Below are positions 51,902 to 60,364 of a stretch of DNA of 64,000 nucleotides, in pieces. The position numbers and the translations under genes are program-made. How positions within the stretch are numbered: the first letter of the stretch is position 1; every line of letters begins with the position of its first letter. Origin of the DNA: Variovorax gossypii (GTDB taxonomy: Bacteria; Pseudomonadota; Gammaproteobacteria; Burkholderiales; Burkholderiaceae_C); NCBI RefSeq assembly GCF_003965815.1, contig NZ_RXOE01000001.1, positions 434,001 through 498,000 on the forward strand, given 5' to 3'. The notes beneath the pieces were generated by a model. The model was given only the letters and a program-made list of their open reading frames with translations. It made no database searches and had not been told where the DNA came from.

Positions 51902-52981
51902 ATGACGATGAAAGCCCTGCGCATCTATGCCGGCCCCGCGGCCCGCAAGCACATCGAGCAGCACGGCCTGCGCCCGCAGGACGTGCGCACCATTCCCGGC
52001 GCGGCGGGCGGGCCCAAGGGCCTGATCCTCGGGCCGCTCGACCGCTTCATCTTCGGCCGCTGGCTGCCGCAGTCGAGCCAGCAGGTGCATCTGGTGGGCG
52101 CCTCGATCGGCGCGTGGCGACTGTCCACGGCCTGCCTGTCGAACTCCGACGCCGCCTTCGAGCGCTTCGAGCACGACTACGTGCACCAGCAGTTCGAGGT
52201 GCCGCCGGGGCAGAAGCGGCTCAGCCCGCGCCAGCTGAGCGAGCGCTTCGCCGAGAGCCTTGAAGCCTTCTACGGCGGGCGCATCGGCGAGGTGCTGAGC
52301 CATCCGCGATACCGCCTGCACGTCGTGACATCGCGCGGCCGGCACATCCTCGGACGCGAGGGCAGGGCGCGTACGCCGGTGGGTTACCTCGGCGCCTTCG
52401 CCACCAACAGCCTGCACCGCAAGAGCCTGGGCGCGTGGCTGGAGCGCTGCGTGTTCTCCACGCCCGGAGCCGCCTTGCCTTTCGCCACGCGCGACTTCCG
52501 CACGCGCCAGCACGCGCTGAGCGAGGCCAACTTCAACATGGTGCTGCAGGCCTCGTGCTCCATTCCGTTCCTGCTGGCGGCGGTGCACGACATTCCCGGC
52601 GCACCGCGCGGCGCCTACTGGGACGGCGGCATCACCGACTACCACCTGCACCTCGACTACCAGCCGGCCGACGACGGCATCGTGCTGTATCCGCATTTCC
52701 AGCAGGCGGTCGTGCCGGGCTGGCTCGACAAGGGCCTGCGCTGGCGCCACAAGGCCAGCGGCTTCCTCGACCGCATGGTGGTGCTCGCGCCCGATCCCGA
52801 ATGGGTGCGGACCCTGCCCAACGGCAAGCTGCCCGACCGCAAGGACTTCATCCACTTCGCCAACGACGCCCAGTCGCGCATCGCCGCATGGGGCCGGGCC
52901 ACGCGCGAGGCGCAGCGGCTTTCCGACGAGTTCCAGGACTGGCTTCAGCGCGACGCCGCCCCCGGCATGCTGCCTCTCTGA
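51902..52981 (+). CDS. Patatin-like phospholipase
   Basis: A 359-residue serine hydrolase of the patatin family. The oxyanion loop is GAAGGPKGL, the nucleophile S68 lies in GASIG, and the partner Asp is D241 in DGGITDYH, giving the Ser-Asp dyad. By family it cleaves acyl chains from phospholipids or other lipids. No signal peptide, so it acts inside the cell. ATG at 51902 is preferred; a GTG three codons earlier and an ATG two codons later are alternatives. Its last 37 bases overlap the convergent small lipoprotein gene. Confidence 0.9.
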   Translation: MTMKALRIYAGPAARKHIEQHGLRPQDVRTIPGAAGGPKGLILGPLDRFIFGRWLPQSSQQVHLVGASIGAWRLSTACLSNSDAAFERFEHDYVHQQFEVPPGQKRLSPRQLSERFAESLEAFYGGRIGEVLSHPRYRLHVVTSRGRHILGREGRARTPVGYLGAFATNSLHRKSLGAWLERCVFSTPGAALPFATRDFRTRQHALSEANFNMVLQASCSIPFLLAAVHDIPGAPRGAYWDGGITDYHLHLDYQPADDGIVLYPHFQQAVVPGWLDKGLRWRHKASGFLDRMVVLAPDPEWVRTLPNGKLPDRKDFIHFANDAQSRIAAWGRATREAQRLSDEFQDWLQRDAAPGMLPL

Positions 52982-53313
52982 CCCGGCAGCGCCAGGGGCA
53001 GGGCGCAGTCGAGGATGTTCACTTCCACCGCATCGCCGGCCTTGAGCGCGGCGCCGGCGGGCCAGCGGCCCGTGCCGATCGAGCGCGTGTGCACGCCGCC
53101 GTTGCGGTAGCGCACGACGGCGTAGAGCGCCGCGGTGCCGCCCTCCGCGCCGCAATCGCGGTCGGCCGTCGCGGCCAGGTCGCCGGCCCGCCCGACGCTG
53201 ACGACCTGCGCCGCTCGCCAGCCGGCGGCGTGGTCGAAGGAATGCGCGTCGAAAGCCGAGCAGCCGCCCAGCGCCAGCGCCCACAGCAGGGTTGCGCGCC
53301 GGACGCGTCTCAC
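52945..53313 (-). CDS. Small putative lipoprotein at the end of the RND operon
   Basis: A 122-residue protein from a GTG that overlaps the RidA stop (GTGA). The N-terminus RRVRRATLLWALALGGC ends in a lipobox with Cys near residue 17, so it is probably lipidated. The body, with ALYAVVRYRNGGVHTRSIG and AGDAVEVNILDC, contains two more Cys. I know no family. Its tight coupling to RidA and the outer-membrane channel gene suggests it belongs to the efflux operon. It overlaps the convergent patatin gene by 37 bases. Confidence 0.62.
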   Translation of the reverse strand: MRRVRRATLLWALALGGCSAFDAHSFDHAAGWRAAQVVSVGRAGDLAATADRDCGAEGGTAALYAVVRYRNGGVHTRSIGTGRWPAGAALKAGDAVEVNILDCALPLALPGQRGSMPGAASR

Positions 53314-53681
53314 GGCGCCGGCCCGATCGCCGCCGTGGCCTGGATCTCGACGCGGTATTCCGAGTCGATCAGCTTCGCGCCGACGGTGGCGCGGGCGGGC
53401 GTGTGGCCGGCGGGTACCCATTCGTCCCACACCGAGTTCATCGCGGCGTAGTCGCCTACCGTGCGCAGGTAGATCGTCACGCTCACCAGGTCTTTCTTCG
53501 TCGCGCCCTGCATGGCGAGCAGGCGGTCGATGTGGCGCAGGATCTCGCGCATCTGCCCGGTGATGTCGAGCGAGGGGTTCTCGGCAACCTGGCCCGAGAG
53601 GTACAGCAGGCGCGCGGCGCCCAGGTCGACGGTCACCATCTCGCTGAAGCGGGGGCCCATGTCGTGGCGGATGATGTTCAT
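53310..53681 (-). CDS. RidA family protein
   Basis: A 123-residue single-domain protein of the Rid (YjgF/YER057c) family: LLYLSGQVAENPSLDITGQMREILRHID and the late ARATVGAKLIDSEYRVEIQATAAI. True RidA deaminates reactive enamines made by PLP enzymes; this branch carries an Arg near the end (EYRVEIQ) but other Rid subfamilies lack that role. The start overlaps the stop of the outer-membrane channel gene (ATGA), and its stop overlaps the next gene's GTG. A Rid protein inside a metal RND operon is unusual; its job there is unclear. Confidence 0.9.
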   Translation of the reverse strand: MNIIRHDMGPRFSEMVTVDLGAARLLYLSGQVAENPSLDITGQMREILRHIDRLLAMQGATKKDLVSVTIYLRTVGDYAAMNSVWDEWVPAGHTPARATVGAKLIDSEYRVEIQATAAIGPAP

Positions 53682-55186
53682 GGCGATGCGGGGGAATTGG
53701 AAGATGACGAGACGATGGCAGGTTGCTGCGCATTCCACCAGCCGCCGCCGAGCGCCTGGAAGAGGGCGGCCGCGTCGGTCAGCCGCAGTGCACGCGCCTG
53801 CACGAGGTTGAGTAGCGCCTGCTGTTGCGCCTGCTGCGCGATACGCAGCGAGAGCGCGCTGGCATCGCCCAGACGCACCTGCGCCTGCGTGCGCGCCAGG
53901 CTCTGCGAAGCGGTGCGCTCGGCCTTCACGGCCGCCTGCAGCGCGCGCGTGTCGGCGTCGATGGCTTCGAGCGTGTTGGCCACGTCCTGGAAGGCAGCGA
54001 GCACCGTCGCGCGGTACTGCGCCGCCGCCTCGTCGAACGAGGCCCGCGCGGCCGCCTCGCGGTGCTTCAGCGCGCCGCCGTCGAAGATGGGCTGCGTCAC
54101 GCTCCCGGCCACGGTCCAGAAGAGCGACGACGACTTGAACAGGTCCGACAGCCTGTACGCCGACGAGCCGTACGAGTTCACGCCCAGCGTCAGGTTCGGC
54201 AGGCGGGCCGCTACCGCCACGCCGATGGCGGCGCTCGCGGCCTGCAGCTGCGCTTCTGCCGCGCGCACGTCGGGCCGGTGCTCGACCAGGCTCGACGGCA
54301 GCGTCAGCGGCAGCTCCGACGGCAGCTGCAAGGCATCGAGATCGAATTGCGCCTCGACGCCCTGGCTCGGATAGCGTCCCGCCAGCGCGGCAAGCAGGTT
54401 GCGCTGCTGCGCGAGCTGCTTTTCCAGCGGCGGCAGGGTGGCCTCGGTGGCTGCCAGCGAGGCCTCCTGCGCGTCGACGTCGGCTGGCGCCACCTGGCCC
54501 AGCGCCAGTTGCTTGCGGTAGGCCGCGAGCATCTCCTTCTGGCCCGCGACGATGGCCTGCGTGGCGCGTTGCTGCGCGCGCAGCGAGGCCTCGGTGATCG
54601 CGGCAGCCACCACGTTGCTGCTCAGCGTGAGCTTCGCCGCCACCGTCTGGAAGCGCTGCAGCTCGGTCTGCGCCTTGGCGCCTTCCACCTGCCGGCGGGT
54701 GGCACCGAACACGTCGGGCGTGTACGACACCGTCACCTGCGCCGTGTGCAGCGTGTAGAGGCTCGCGTTGGACGACACCGGGCTCGCGACCGCGCTGGCC
54801 ACGCGCTGCCTCGTGGGCGAGTAGCCCAGCGCCACGGTCGGCCAGAAGGCGGCGCGGTCGGCCGCCTCGTTCTCCTGCGCGGCGCGCAGCGCAGCGTCGG
54901 CGGCCTCGATGGTCGGGTTGCCGGCGAGGCTCTGCGTCACCAGCGCGTTCAGCGGTTCGCTGCGAAAGGCCTGCCACCACTGGGCGGGTACGTCCAGCTC
55001 GGGCGACAGGCGTGCCAGCGGCACGCTCTCGGCCTCGCGGCTCGTGGGCGGCTCGGCCGTGTACTGCGCGGGCAGGCTCAGCCCCGGGCGAGCGTAGTCG
55101 GGGCCGACGGCGCACCCGGCCATCAGCAGGGTCAGCGCGACGCCTGCGGCCGCGGGGGCCGTTCTTGTCTTCATTGCTTTCGTCAT
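53678..55186 (-). CDS. NodT-family outer-membrane efflux channel (lipoprotein)
   Basis: A 502-residue TolC-like protein. The signal peptide ends in the lipobox LLMAGC, followed by AVGPDYARP, the hallmark start of NodT/OprM-type channels. Two OEP domains follow with the repeated long helices (ANTLEAIDADTRALQAAVKAE). GGGAG nine bases before the ATG at 55186 supports the start. It provides the outer-membrane exit for the CzcA-like pump whose gene ends 13 bases upstream. CzcC-type channels are the usual partner; a NodT/CusC-like channel is also common. Confidence 0.92.
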   Translation of the reverse strand: MTKAMKTRTAPAAAGVALTLLMAGCAVGPDYARPGLSLPAQYTAEPPTSREAESVPLARLSPELDVPAQWWQAFRSEPLNALVTQSLAGNPTIEAADAALRAAQENEAADRAAFWPTVALGYSPTRQRVASAVASPVSSNASLYTLHTAQVTVSYTPDVFGATRRQVEGAKAQTELQRFQTVAAKLTLSSNVVAAAITEASLRAQQRATQAIVAGQKEMLAAYRKQLALGQVAPADVDAQEASLAATEATLPPLEKQLAQQRNLLAALAGRYPSQGVEAQFDLDALQLPSELPLTLPSSLVEHRPDVRAAEAQLQAASAAIGVAVAARLPNLTLGVNSYGSSAYRLSDLFKSSSLFWTVAGSVTQPIFDGGALKHREAAARASFDEAAAQYRATVLAAFQDVANTLEAIDADTRALQAAVKAERTASQSLARTQAQVRLGDASALSLRIAQQAQQQALLNLVQARALRLTDAAALFQALGGGWWNAQQPAIVSSSSNSPASP

Positions 55187-55199
55187 TTTTCTTGCTCCC

Positions 55200-58100
55200 T
55201 CAGCGGTCGCGGCGCGAGCGGGTGCCCCAGCCCTTGCGCTCGAACAGGCGCTCCATCGCGAAGTACAGCGTCGGCAGGATGAAGAGCGTCAGCAGCGTCG
55301 ACACCACCAGCCCGCCGACAACCACGGTCGCCAGGCCGCGCTGCACGTCGGTACCCACGCCGGTGGCCAGTGCGGCGGGCAGCATGCCCACCGATGCAAC
55401 GGTGGCAGTCATCAGCACCGGCCGCAGCCGCTCGGTCGCGCCTTCGAGCACCGAGGCCTGCAGCTCCAGCCCTTCGCCACGCACGCGCCGGAAGTTCGCG
55501 ACCATGATGATCCCGTTCTGTATCGACACGCCGAACAGCGCGATGAAGCCCACGGCCGTGGCCACGTTGAGCGTTTCGCCCGCCACGTGCACCGCGATCA
55601 GCCCGCCCAGCGTGGCCATCGGGACCACGCCGAGGATCAGCGCAACCTGCCGGATCTTTCCGAACTGGAAGAACAGCAGCACAGCCATGATGCAGACCAC
55701 GATGGCCAGCGACACGCCCAGGCGGGCCTGCGCGCGCTGCTGGTTCTCGAACTGGCCGGCCCACTGCAGGCGGAATTTCGTGGCGTCGAACTTCACCTCC
55801 TTCGCGATGCGATCGCGTGCCTCGTCGAGGTAGGAGGCCAAGTCGCGGTCGCGGTTGTCCACGCGCACCGTGATCTGGCGCTCGTTCATCTCGTGCGAGA
55901 TCGTGCTTTCGCCGGTCTGCAGCCGGATGTCGGCCACCTGCGAGAGCGGCACCTTCGCGCCGCCGGAGCTGTTGAGCAGCAGCGCGCCGATGGCCTCGGT
56001 GTTGCCCTTGGCGCTCTTGGGCATCTTCACCGACACGTTGTAGGTGCGGTTGCCCGAGTACACCGTGATCACCGGCGCGCCGCCGATGCCGGTCTGGATC
56101 AGGCTGGCCACGTCGTTCGCATTGACGCCGAAGCGCGCCGCCGCCTCGCGGTTGAGCTGGATCACCACCTGCGGAATGGGCGGCTCCTGGAACAGCGAGG
56201 CCGAGGCCGTGCCGCGCACCGTCTCCAGCAGATCGACGATCTGGTTGCCGATGCGCCGGCTTTCCTTCAGGTCGTCGCCGTAGATGCGCAGCACCAGCGG
56301 GCTGTGCGCGCCGCCCACGGCGTCGTTCACGCCGTCGATGATCGGCTGGCTGATGCCCACGTCGAAGCCCGGCATGCGCGCGAAGCGCTCGGTCAGAGTG
56401 CGCACGAAGTCCGCCTTCTTCACGCCGGCCGGCCACTCGCTGTACGGCTTGAGGCCCACTGGCACCTCCATGTGCGAGGGCGTCCACGGGTCGGTGCCGT
56501 CGTCGTTGCGGCCGAGTTGGGTCACCACGTACGACACCTCGGGGTATTCGAGCAGCACGTGCCTCAGCTCCGTGGCCATCTCGCTGGCCTTGTCGAGCGA
56601 CAGGCCCGAGGGCAGCTGCACCTGCAACCACAGCGCGCCTTCGTCGATGTCGGGCAGGAACTCGCGCCCGGCCGTGGCGCCCAGCACTACCACCGCTGCA
56701 AGTGCCGCCACGCTCAGGCCGTAGGCGATGGCGGGCACCTCCAGCAGCCTGGCCAGCACCCGGCGGTACGCCGCCGTGAGCCACACCAGCGGCTTGTTGA
56801 CGAAGGGCTTGCTCGGCTTGCGCAGCGCCACGTAGGCCAGGCTCGGGATGAGCGTCAGCGCGCAGAGCAGGGCGCCCACCAGCGCGTAGCCCACGGTGAA
56901 GGCCATCGGCTTGAAGAGCTTGCCCTCGGCGCGCTCGAACGCGAAGAGCGGAAAGTACGCCGTGATGATGATCAGCGTGGCGAAGAAGATCGGCCCCGAC
57001 ACGTGGCTCACCGTCTCGAGGATGTTGCCCTCGGTGAGCGTGGCGTGCGGTTCCTCCTCGCGCCTGCGCAAGATGGCCTCCATCACCACGATGGCGCCGT
57101 CCACGATGATGCCGAAGTCGATCGCGCCCAGCGAGAACAGGTTGGCCGGCATGCGGGTGAAGTGCATCACGATGAACACCGTCACCAGCGACATAGGAAT
57201 GGCCACCGCCGCCACCACCGCGCTGCGCGGGCTGCCCAGGAAAAGGATCAGCACGAAGCACACCAGCGCCATGCCTTCGAGCACCGTGTGCGTCACCTTG
57301 TCGACCGTGAGCTTCACCAGGTCGTCGCGGTCGATGTAGGGCACGATCTTCACGCCCATGGGCGCGAGCTCGGCCTGCAGCTCGTCGATCTTCCTGTGCA
57401 CGCCTTCGAGCACGCGCGAGGGGTTCTCGTACTTGAGCATCAGCACGATGCCCTCGATGGTGTCCGGGTTGGTGTCCTTGCCGAGGATGCCGCCGCGCTC
57501 CTGGTGGCCGAACTGCAGCCGCCCGAGGTCGCGCACCAGCACCGGCGAGCCGTTGCTCTGCGCCACCACCACCGTGCCCAGGTCGTCCAGCGTGCGGATC
57601 TGGCCGATGCCGCGCACCACGTAGCTCTGGTCGCCGCGCGCGATGCGCCCGCCGCCCGCGTTCGCGCTGTTGTTGTTGATGGCGGTGACCACGTCGTTGA
57701 GCACCAGCCCGTACTTCTGCAGCCGAGCCGGGTCGAGCTCCAGCTGGAACTCCTTGGTGAAGCCGCCGAAGTTGTTGATGTCCACCACGCCGGCAACCTG
57801 CTTGAGCGCGGGAATCACTTTCCAGCGCTGCAGCTCCGACAGCTCCATCAGGTTCTTCGTGTCCGACTCCAGCGTGTAGCGGTAGATCTCGCCGGCCGGC
57901 CCCGCCACCGGGCCCAGGCCGGGCTGCGCGCCCGAGGGCAGGCTGACCTGGCCGATGCGCTCGGTCACGCGCTGGCGCGCGAAGTAGTCGTCGGTGCCGT
58001 CCTTGAAGGTCAGCGTGATGAGCGACAGTCCGAAGGTGCTGCTCGAGCGGATCGAGGCCAGTCCCGGCGTGTTGCTCAGCGCGCGTTCCAGCGGCGTGGT

Positions 58101-58295
58101 GATCTGCTGCTCGATCTCCTCGGCGGCCAGGCCGTTGACCTGCGTCGTCACCTGCACGTTGACGTCGCCGAGGTCGGGGTACGCCTCGACCGTCATCTGC
58201 GTCCACGACCACGCGCCGAAAAGCACCAGCGCCACCGACATCGCCCAGGCGAGGTGCCTGCGGCGGAAGAACTGGGTGATGATGAGATTAATCAT
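55200..58295 (-). CDS. Heavy-metal-type RND efflux pump (CusA/CzcA family)
   Basis: A 1031-residue inner-membrane pump with twelve helices and two large periplasmic parts. EAYPDLGDVNVQVTTQ near the start is the HME-RND mark. The proton-relay helix reads D393-FGIIVD399-GAIVVME406, the D-D-E arrangement of the divalent-cation (CzcA/CnrA) branch rather than the CusA type. By family it exports Co, Zn, Cd or Ni from the periplasm or cytoplasm by proton antiport. It starts eight bases inside the CzcB-like gene and is followed by the NodT-like channel gene. Metal choice cannot be read for certain. Confidence 0.94.
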   Translation of the reverse strand: MINLIITQFFRRRHLAWAMSVALVLFGAWSWTQMTVEAYPDLGDVNVQVTTQVNGLAAEEIEQQITTPLERALSNTPGLASIRSSSTFGLSLITLTFKDGTDDYFARQRVTERIGQVSLPSGAQPGLGPVAGPAGEIYRYTLESDTKNLMELSELQRWKVIPALKQVAGVVDINNFGGFTKEFQLELDPARLQKYGLVLNDVVTAINNNSANAGGGRIARGDQSYVVRGIGQIRTLDDLGTVVVAQSNGSPVLVRDLGRLQFGHQERGGILGKDTNPDTIEGIVLMLKYENPSRVLEGVHRKIDELQAELAPMGVKIVPYIDRDDLVKLTVDKVTHTVLEGMALVCFVLILFLGSPRSAVVAAVAIPMSLVTVFIVMHFTRMPANLFSLGAIDFGIIVDGAIVVMEAILRRREEEPHATLTEGNILETVSHVSGPIFFATLIIITAYFPLFAFERAEGKLFKPMAFTVGYALVGALLCALTLIPSLAYVALRKPSKPFVNKPLVWLTAAYRRVLARLLEVPAIAYGLSVAALAAVVVLGATAGREFLPDIDEGALWLQVQLPSGLSLDKASEMATELRHVLLEYPEVSYVVTQLGRNDDGTDPWTPSHMEVPVGLKPYSEWPAGVKKADFVRTLTERFARMPGFDVGISQPIIDGVNDAVGGAHSPLVLRIYGDDLKESRRIGNQIVDLLETVRGTASASLFQEPPIPQVVIQLNREAAARFGVNANDVASLIQTGIGGAPVITVYSGNRTYNVSVKMPKSAKGNTEAIGALLLNSSGGAKVPLSQVADIRLQTGESTISHEMNERQITVRVDNRDRDLASYLDEARDRIAKEVKFDATKFRLQWAGQFENQQRAQARLGVSLAIVVCIMAVLLFFQFGKIRQVALILGVVPMATLGGLIAVHVAGETLNVATAVGFIALFGVSIQNGIIMVANFRRVRGEGLELQASVLEGATERLRPVLMTATVASVGMLPAALATGVGTDVQRGLATVVVGGLVVSTLLTLFILPTLYFAMERLFERKGWGTRSRRDR

Positions 58296-59442
58296 TCAGC
58301 AGCACACCACCACGCACCACCACGCGCTCGCCCGCGGCCAGGCCGCTGCGGATGCGCACCTTGTCGCCGTCTTCCCGGCCCAGTTCCACCGTGCGCCGCA
58401 CGAAGGTCCAGGGCTCGGCCTCGACGAAGACACTCACGCTGTCGTTGTTCATCAGCAGCGCCGAGGCCGGCACCTGCGGCTGCGCGCCCTGCGGCACGCC
58501 CAGCACCGCCGTCGCGTACATGTTGGGCTTGAAGATCCCGTCGGGGTTGGCGAACACGATGCGCGCGCGGGCGCGGCGCGTGTCCGCGTCGAGCACCGCG
58601 CTCACGAAGGCGACCTTGCCGCTGAAGCTGCGGCCCGGATAGGCCGCCAGCGTGACCACCGCGTTCTGCCCCGGCGCGACCGTGCCGACGACGCTCTCGG
58701 GCACGTTGACCGTGACCCAGACCGAGTCGAGGTTCGACACCGTCATCAGCGCCGCGTTGGCGTCGTTCAGGTTCGCGCCCGGGGCAGCGTTCAGTGCCGT
58801 GACCGTGCCGGACGTGGGCGCGACGATCTTCAGCACCTGGCCGGCCTGCGCGCCGCCGCCCTCGGCGCCAAGGCTGCGCAGACGCGCCTCGCTGCGGCGC
58901 AGTTCGGCCGTCTGCTGGGCGACGGCGCTCTGGGCCGCTTCCACGTCCTTGGCGGCGTTGGAGCCGGCCTCGTTCACGCCGCGCGCACGCACCAGCGCAC
59001 GCTGGGCGAGGTCGAGCGCGTCGCGGGCCTTCTGCGCGTCGGCGACGGCCTGCGCCAGGTCGGGCGAGCTCATCGTCGCGAGCACCTGGCCGCGCCTGAC
59101 GGTGTCGCCCAGCCGCACCTTCAGCTCGAGCAGCCGGCCGGTCAGCGGCGGCAGGATGTTGACGGTGCCGGCCGGGTCGGCTTCCACAGTGGCCGGCAGG
59201 CTCACTTCGTGCGGCAGGGCGTCCTGGCCGACCGTTGCGACCAGCAGGCGATCGCGCAGCGGCGACCCCGCGGGCACGTTCAGCCGGTTGCCCTGGCGCA
59301 CGAGCATCGGGGCCGGCGCGGCCGCCACCGCGGTGGCCGCATGGGCGGGGTTGTCGAACGAGTCGACGCACAGGGCCGCGCAGGTCATCAGGCCGAAGAC
59401 GATGCGTGCGGGGGTGATCTGGTAGAGGGTTTTCTTCTTCAT
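58288..59442 (-). CDS. CzcB-like membrane fusion (periplasmic adaptor) protein of RND pump
   Basis: A 384-residue adaptor. The signal/anchor region is about residues 10-36 (ARIVFGLMTCAALCVD...AHAA). LPATVEADPAGTVNILPPLTGRLLELKVRLGD is the lipoyl half and NLDSVWVTVNVPESVVG the beta-barrel part of HlyD/CzcB-type proteins. The Met at 59442 (MKKKTLYQITP) is preferred; the long frame before it is not protein-like. No His-rich metal N-terminus as in some CzcB. First gene of the five-gene efflux operon, overlapping the pump gene by eight bases, and divergent from the OmpR-type regulator. Confidence 0.92.
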   Translation of the reverse strand: MKKKTLYQITPARIVFGLMTCAALCVDSFDNPAHAATAVAAAPAPMLVRQGNRLNVPAGSPLRDRLLVATVGQDALPHEVSLPATVEADPAGTVNILPPLTGRLLELKVRLGDTVRRGQVLATMSSPDLAQAVADAQKARDALDLAQRALVRARGVNEAGSNAAKDVEAAQSAVAQQTAELRRSEARLRSLGAEGGGAQAGQVLKIVAPTSGTVTALNAAPGANLNDANAALMTVSNLDSVWVTVNVPESVVGTVAPGQNAVVTLAAYPGRSFSGKVAFVSAVLDADTRRARARIVFANPDGIFKPNMYATAVLGVPQGAQPQVPASALLMNNDSVSVFVEAEPWTFVRRTVELGREDGDKVRIRSGLAAGERVVVRGGVLLND

Positions 59443-59541
59443 CGCGATGCGGATGTCGCGGGACGGGCGCGCCGCGCATGGGACCCCTTCCCATGCCCTC
59501 GATCCGCTCCCGTCTCCTGCCGGGGAGCGTATGAAAGGGCG

Positions 59542-59583
59542 CCTGAAGAAGCTCCCAAGAAATCCTGAAGTTCTCTTCAGGAT
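59542..59583. promoter_or_regulatory. CCTGAAG repeats, probable response-regulator sites
   Basis: CCTGAAG occurs at 59542-59548 and 59564-59570, exactly 22 bp apart (two helical turns). The second copy is also the left arm of a perfect 9-bp inverted repeat ATCCTGAAG/CTTCAGGAT (59562-59583). A further 9-bp inverted repeat GGCCACCGA/TCGGTGGCC lies at 59585-59618. All are in the gap between the efflux operon and its two-component genes, where the OmpR-type regulator should bind. Confidence 0.65.
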
Positions 59584-59650
59584 CGGCCACCGACGGCCTT
59601 TGGTGGCCTTCGGTGGCCGGGAGTCAGGAAGGCGCGGCATGATCCGCGCC

Positions 59651-60364
59651 ATGAGAATTCTGCTGATCGAAGACGACCGCAAGGCGGCTCGCCTGCTGGC
59701 CCGGGGCCTGCAGGAAGAGGGCTTCGTGGTCGACGTGGTGCACACGGCGGAGGAAGGCGACGAAGAGGCATTCGTCGTCGCCTACGACCTGATCGTGCTC
59801 GACTGGATGCTGCCCGGGAAGGACGGCCTCACCCTGTGCCGCGACCTGCGCCAGCGCGGCTGCAAGACGCCCGTGCTCATGCTGACGGCCCGCGACGCGC
59901 TGAGCGACCGCGTGGCCGGCCTCAACACCGGCGCCGACGACTACCTGACCAAGCCCTTCGCCTTCGACGAGCTGCTGGCCCGCGTGCGCGCGCTGCTGCG
60001 CCGCTCCGAGCTCGTGCGTCCGGTGGTGCTCTCGCTGGCCGACCTGAGCCTCGATCCGCTGAGCCAGCGGGTGCTGCGCGGCGGCATGGTGCTCGACCTG
60101 ACGCACAAGGAGTTCGCGATCCTGCAGATCCTGCTGCGCCATGCCGGCGAGGTGGTCAGCCGCTCGCGCCTGGCCGAGCAGGTGTGGAAGGACGACCTGA
60201 TCGCCATCGACAACCTGATCGACGTGCACATCAGCAACCTGCGCCGCAAGGTCGACGCGCCGCCGGCAGCGCCGCTGATACAGACGGTGCGCGGGCGCGG
60301 TTTCAGGCTGGCGCCGGCCGACGACAGCGCAGGCACCGGAACCGGAGCCGCCGCGCATGCTTAG
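59651..60364 (+). CDS. OmpR/PhoB-type response regulator (CzcR/CopR-like)
   Basis: A 237-residue regulator. The receiver domain starts MRILLIEDDRKAARLLARGL with phosphorylation site D51 (LIVLDWMLPGKDG) and Lys switch in TKPF. A winged-helix output domain follows (LDLTHKEFAILQILLRHAGEVVSRS; DVHISNLRRKVD). The MRILLIEDD start at 59651 is the typical one; a Met four codons earlier is possible. The WMLPGKDG and HISNLRRKVD forms match heavy-metal regulators. It overlaps its kinase gene by eight bases and faces the RND operon, its likely target. Confidence 0.93.
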   Translation: MRILLIEDDRKAARLLARGLQEEGFVVDVVHTAEEGDEEAFVVAYDLIVLDWMLPGKDGLTLCRDLRQRGCKTPVLMLTARDALSDRVAGLNTGADDYLTKPFAFDELLARVRALLRRSELVRPVVLSLADLSLDPLSQRVLRGGMVLDLTHKEFAILQILLRHAGEVVSRSRLAEQVWKDDLIAIDNLIDVHISNLRRKVDAPPAAPLIQTVRGRGFRLAPADDSAGTGTGAAAHA

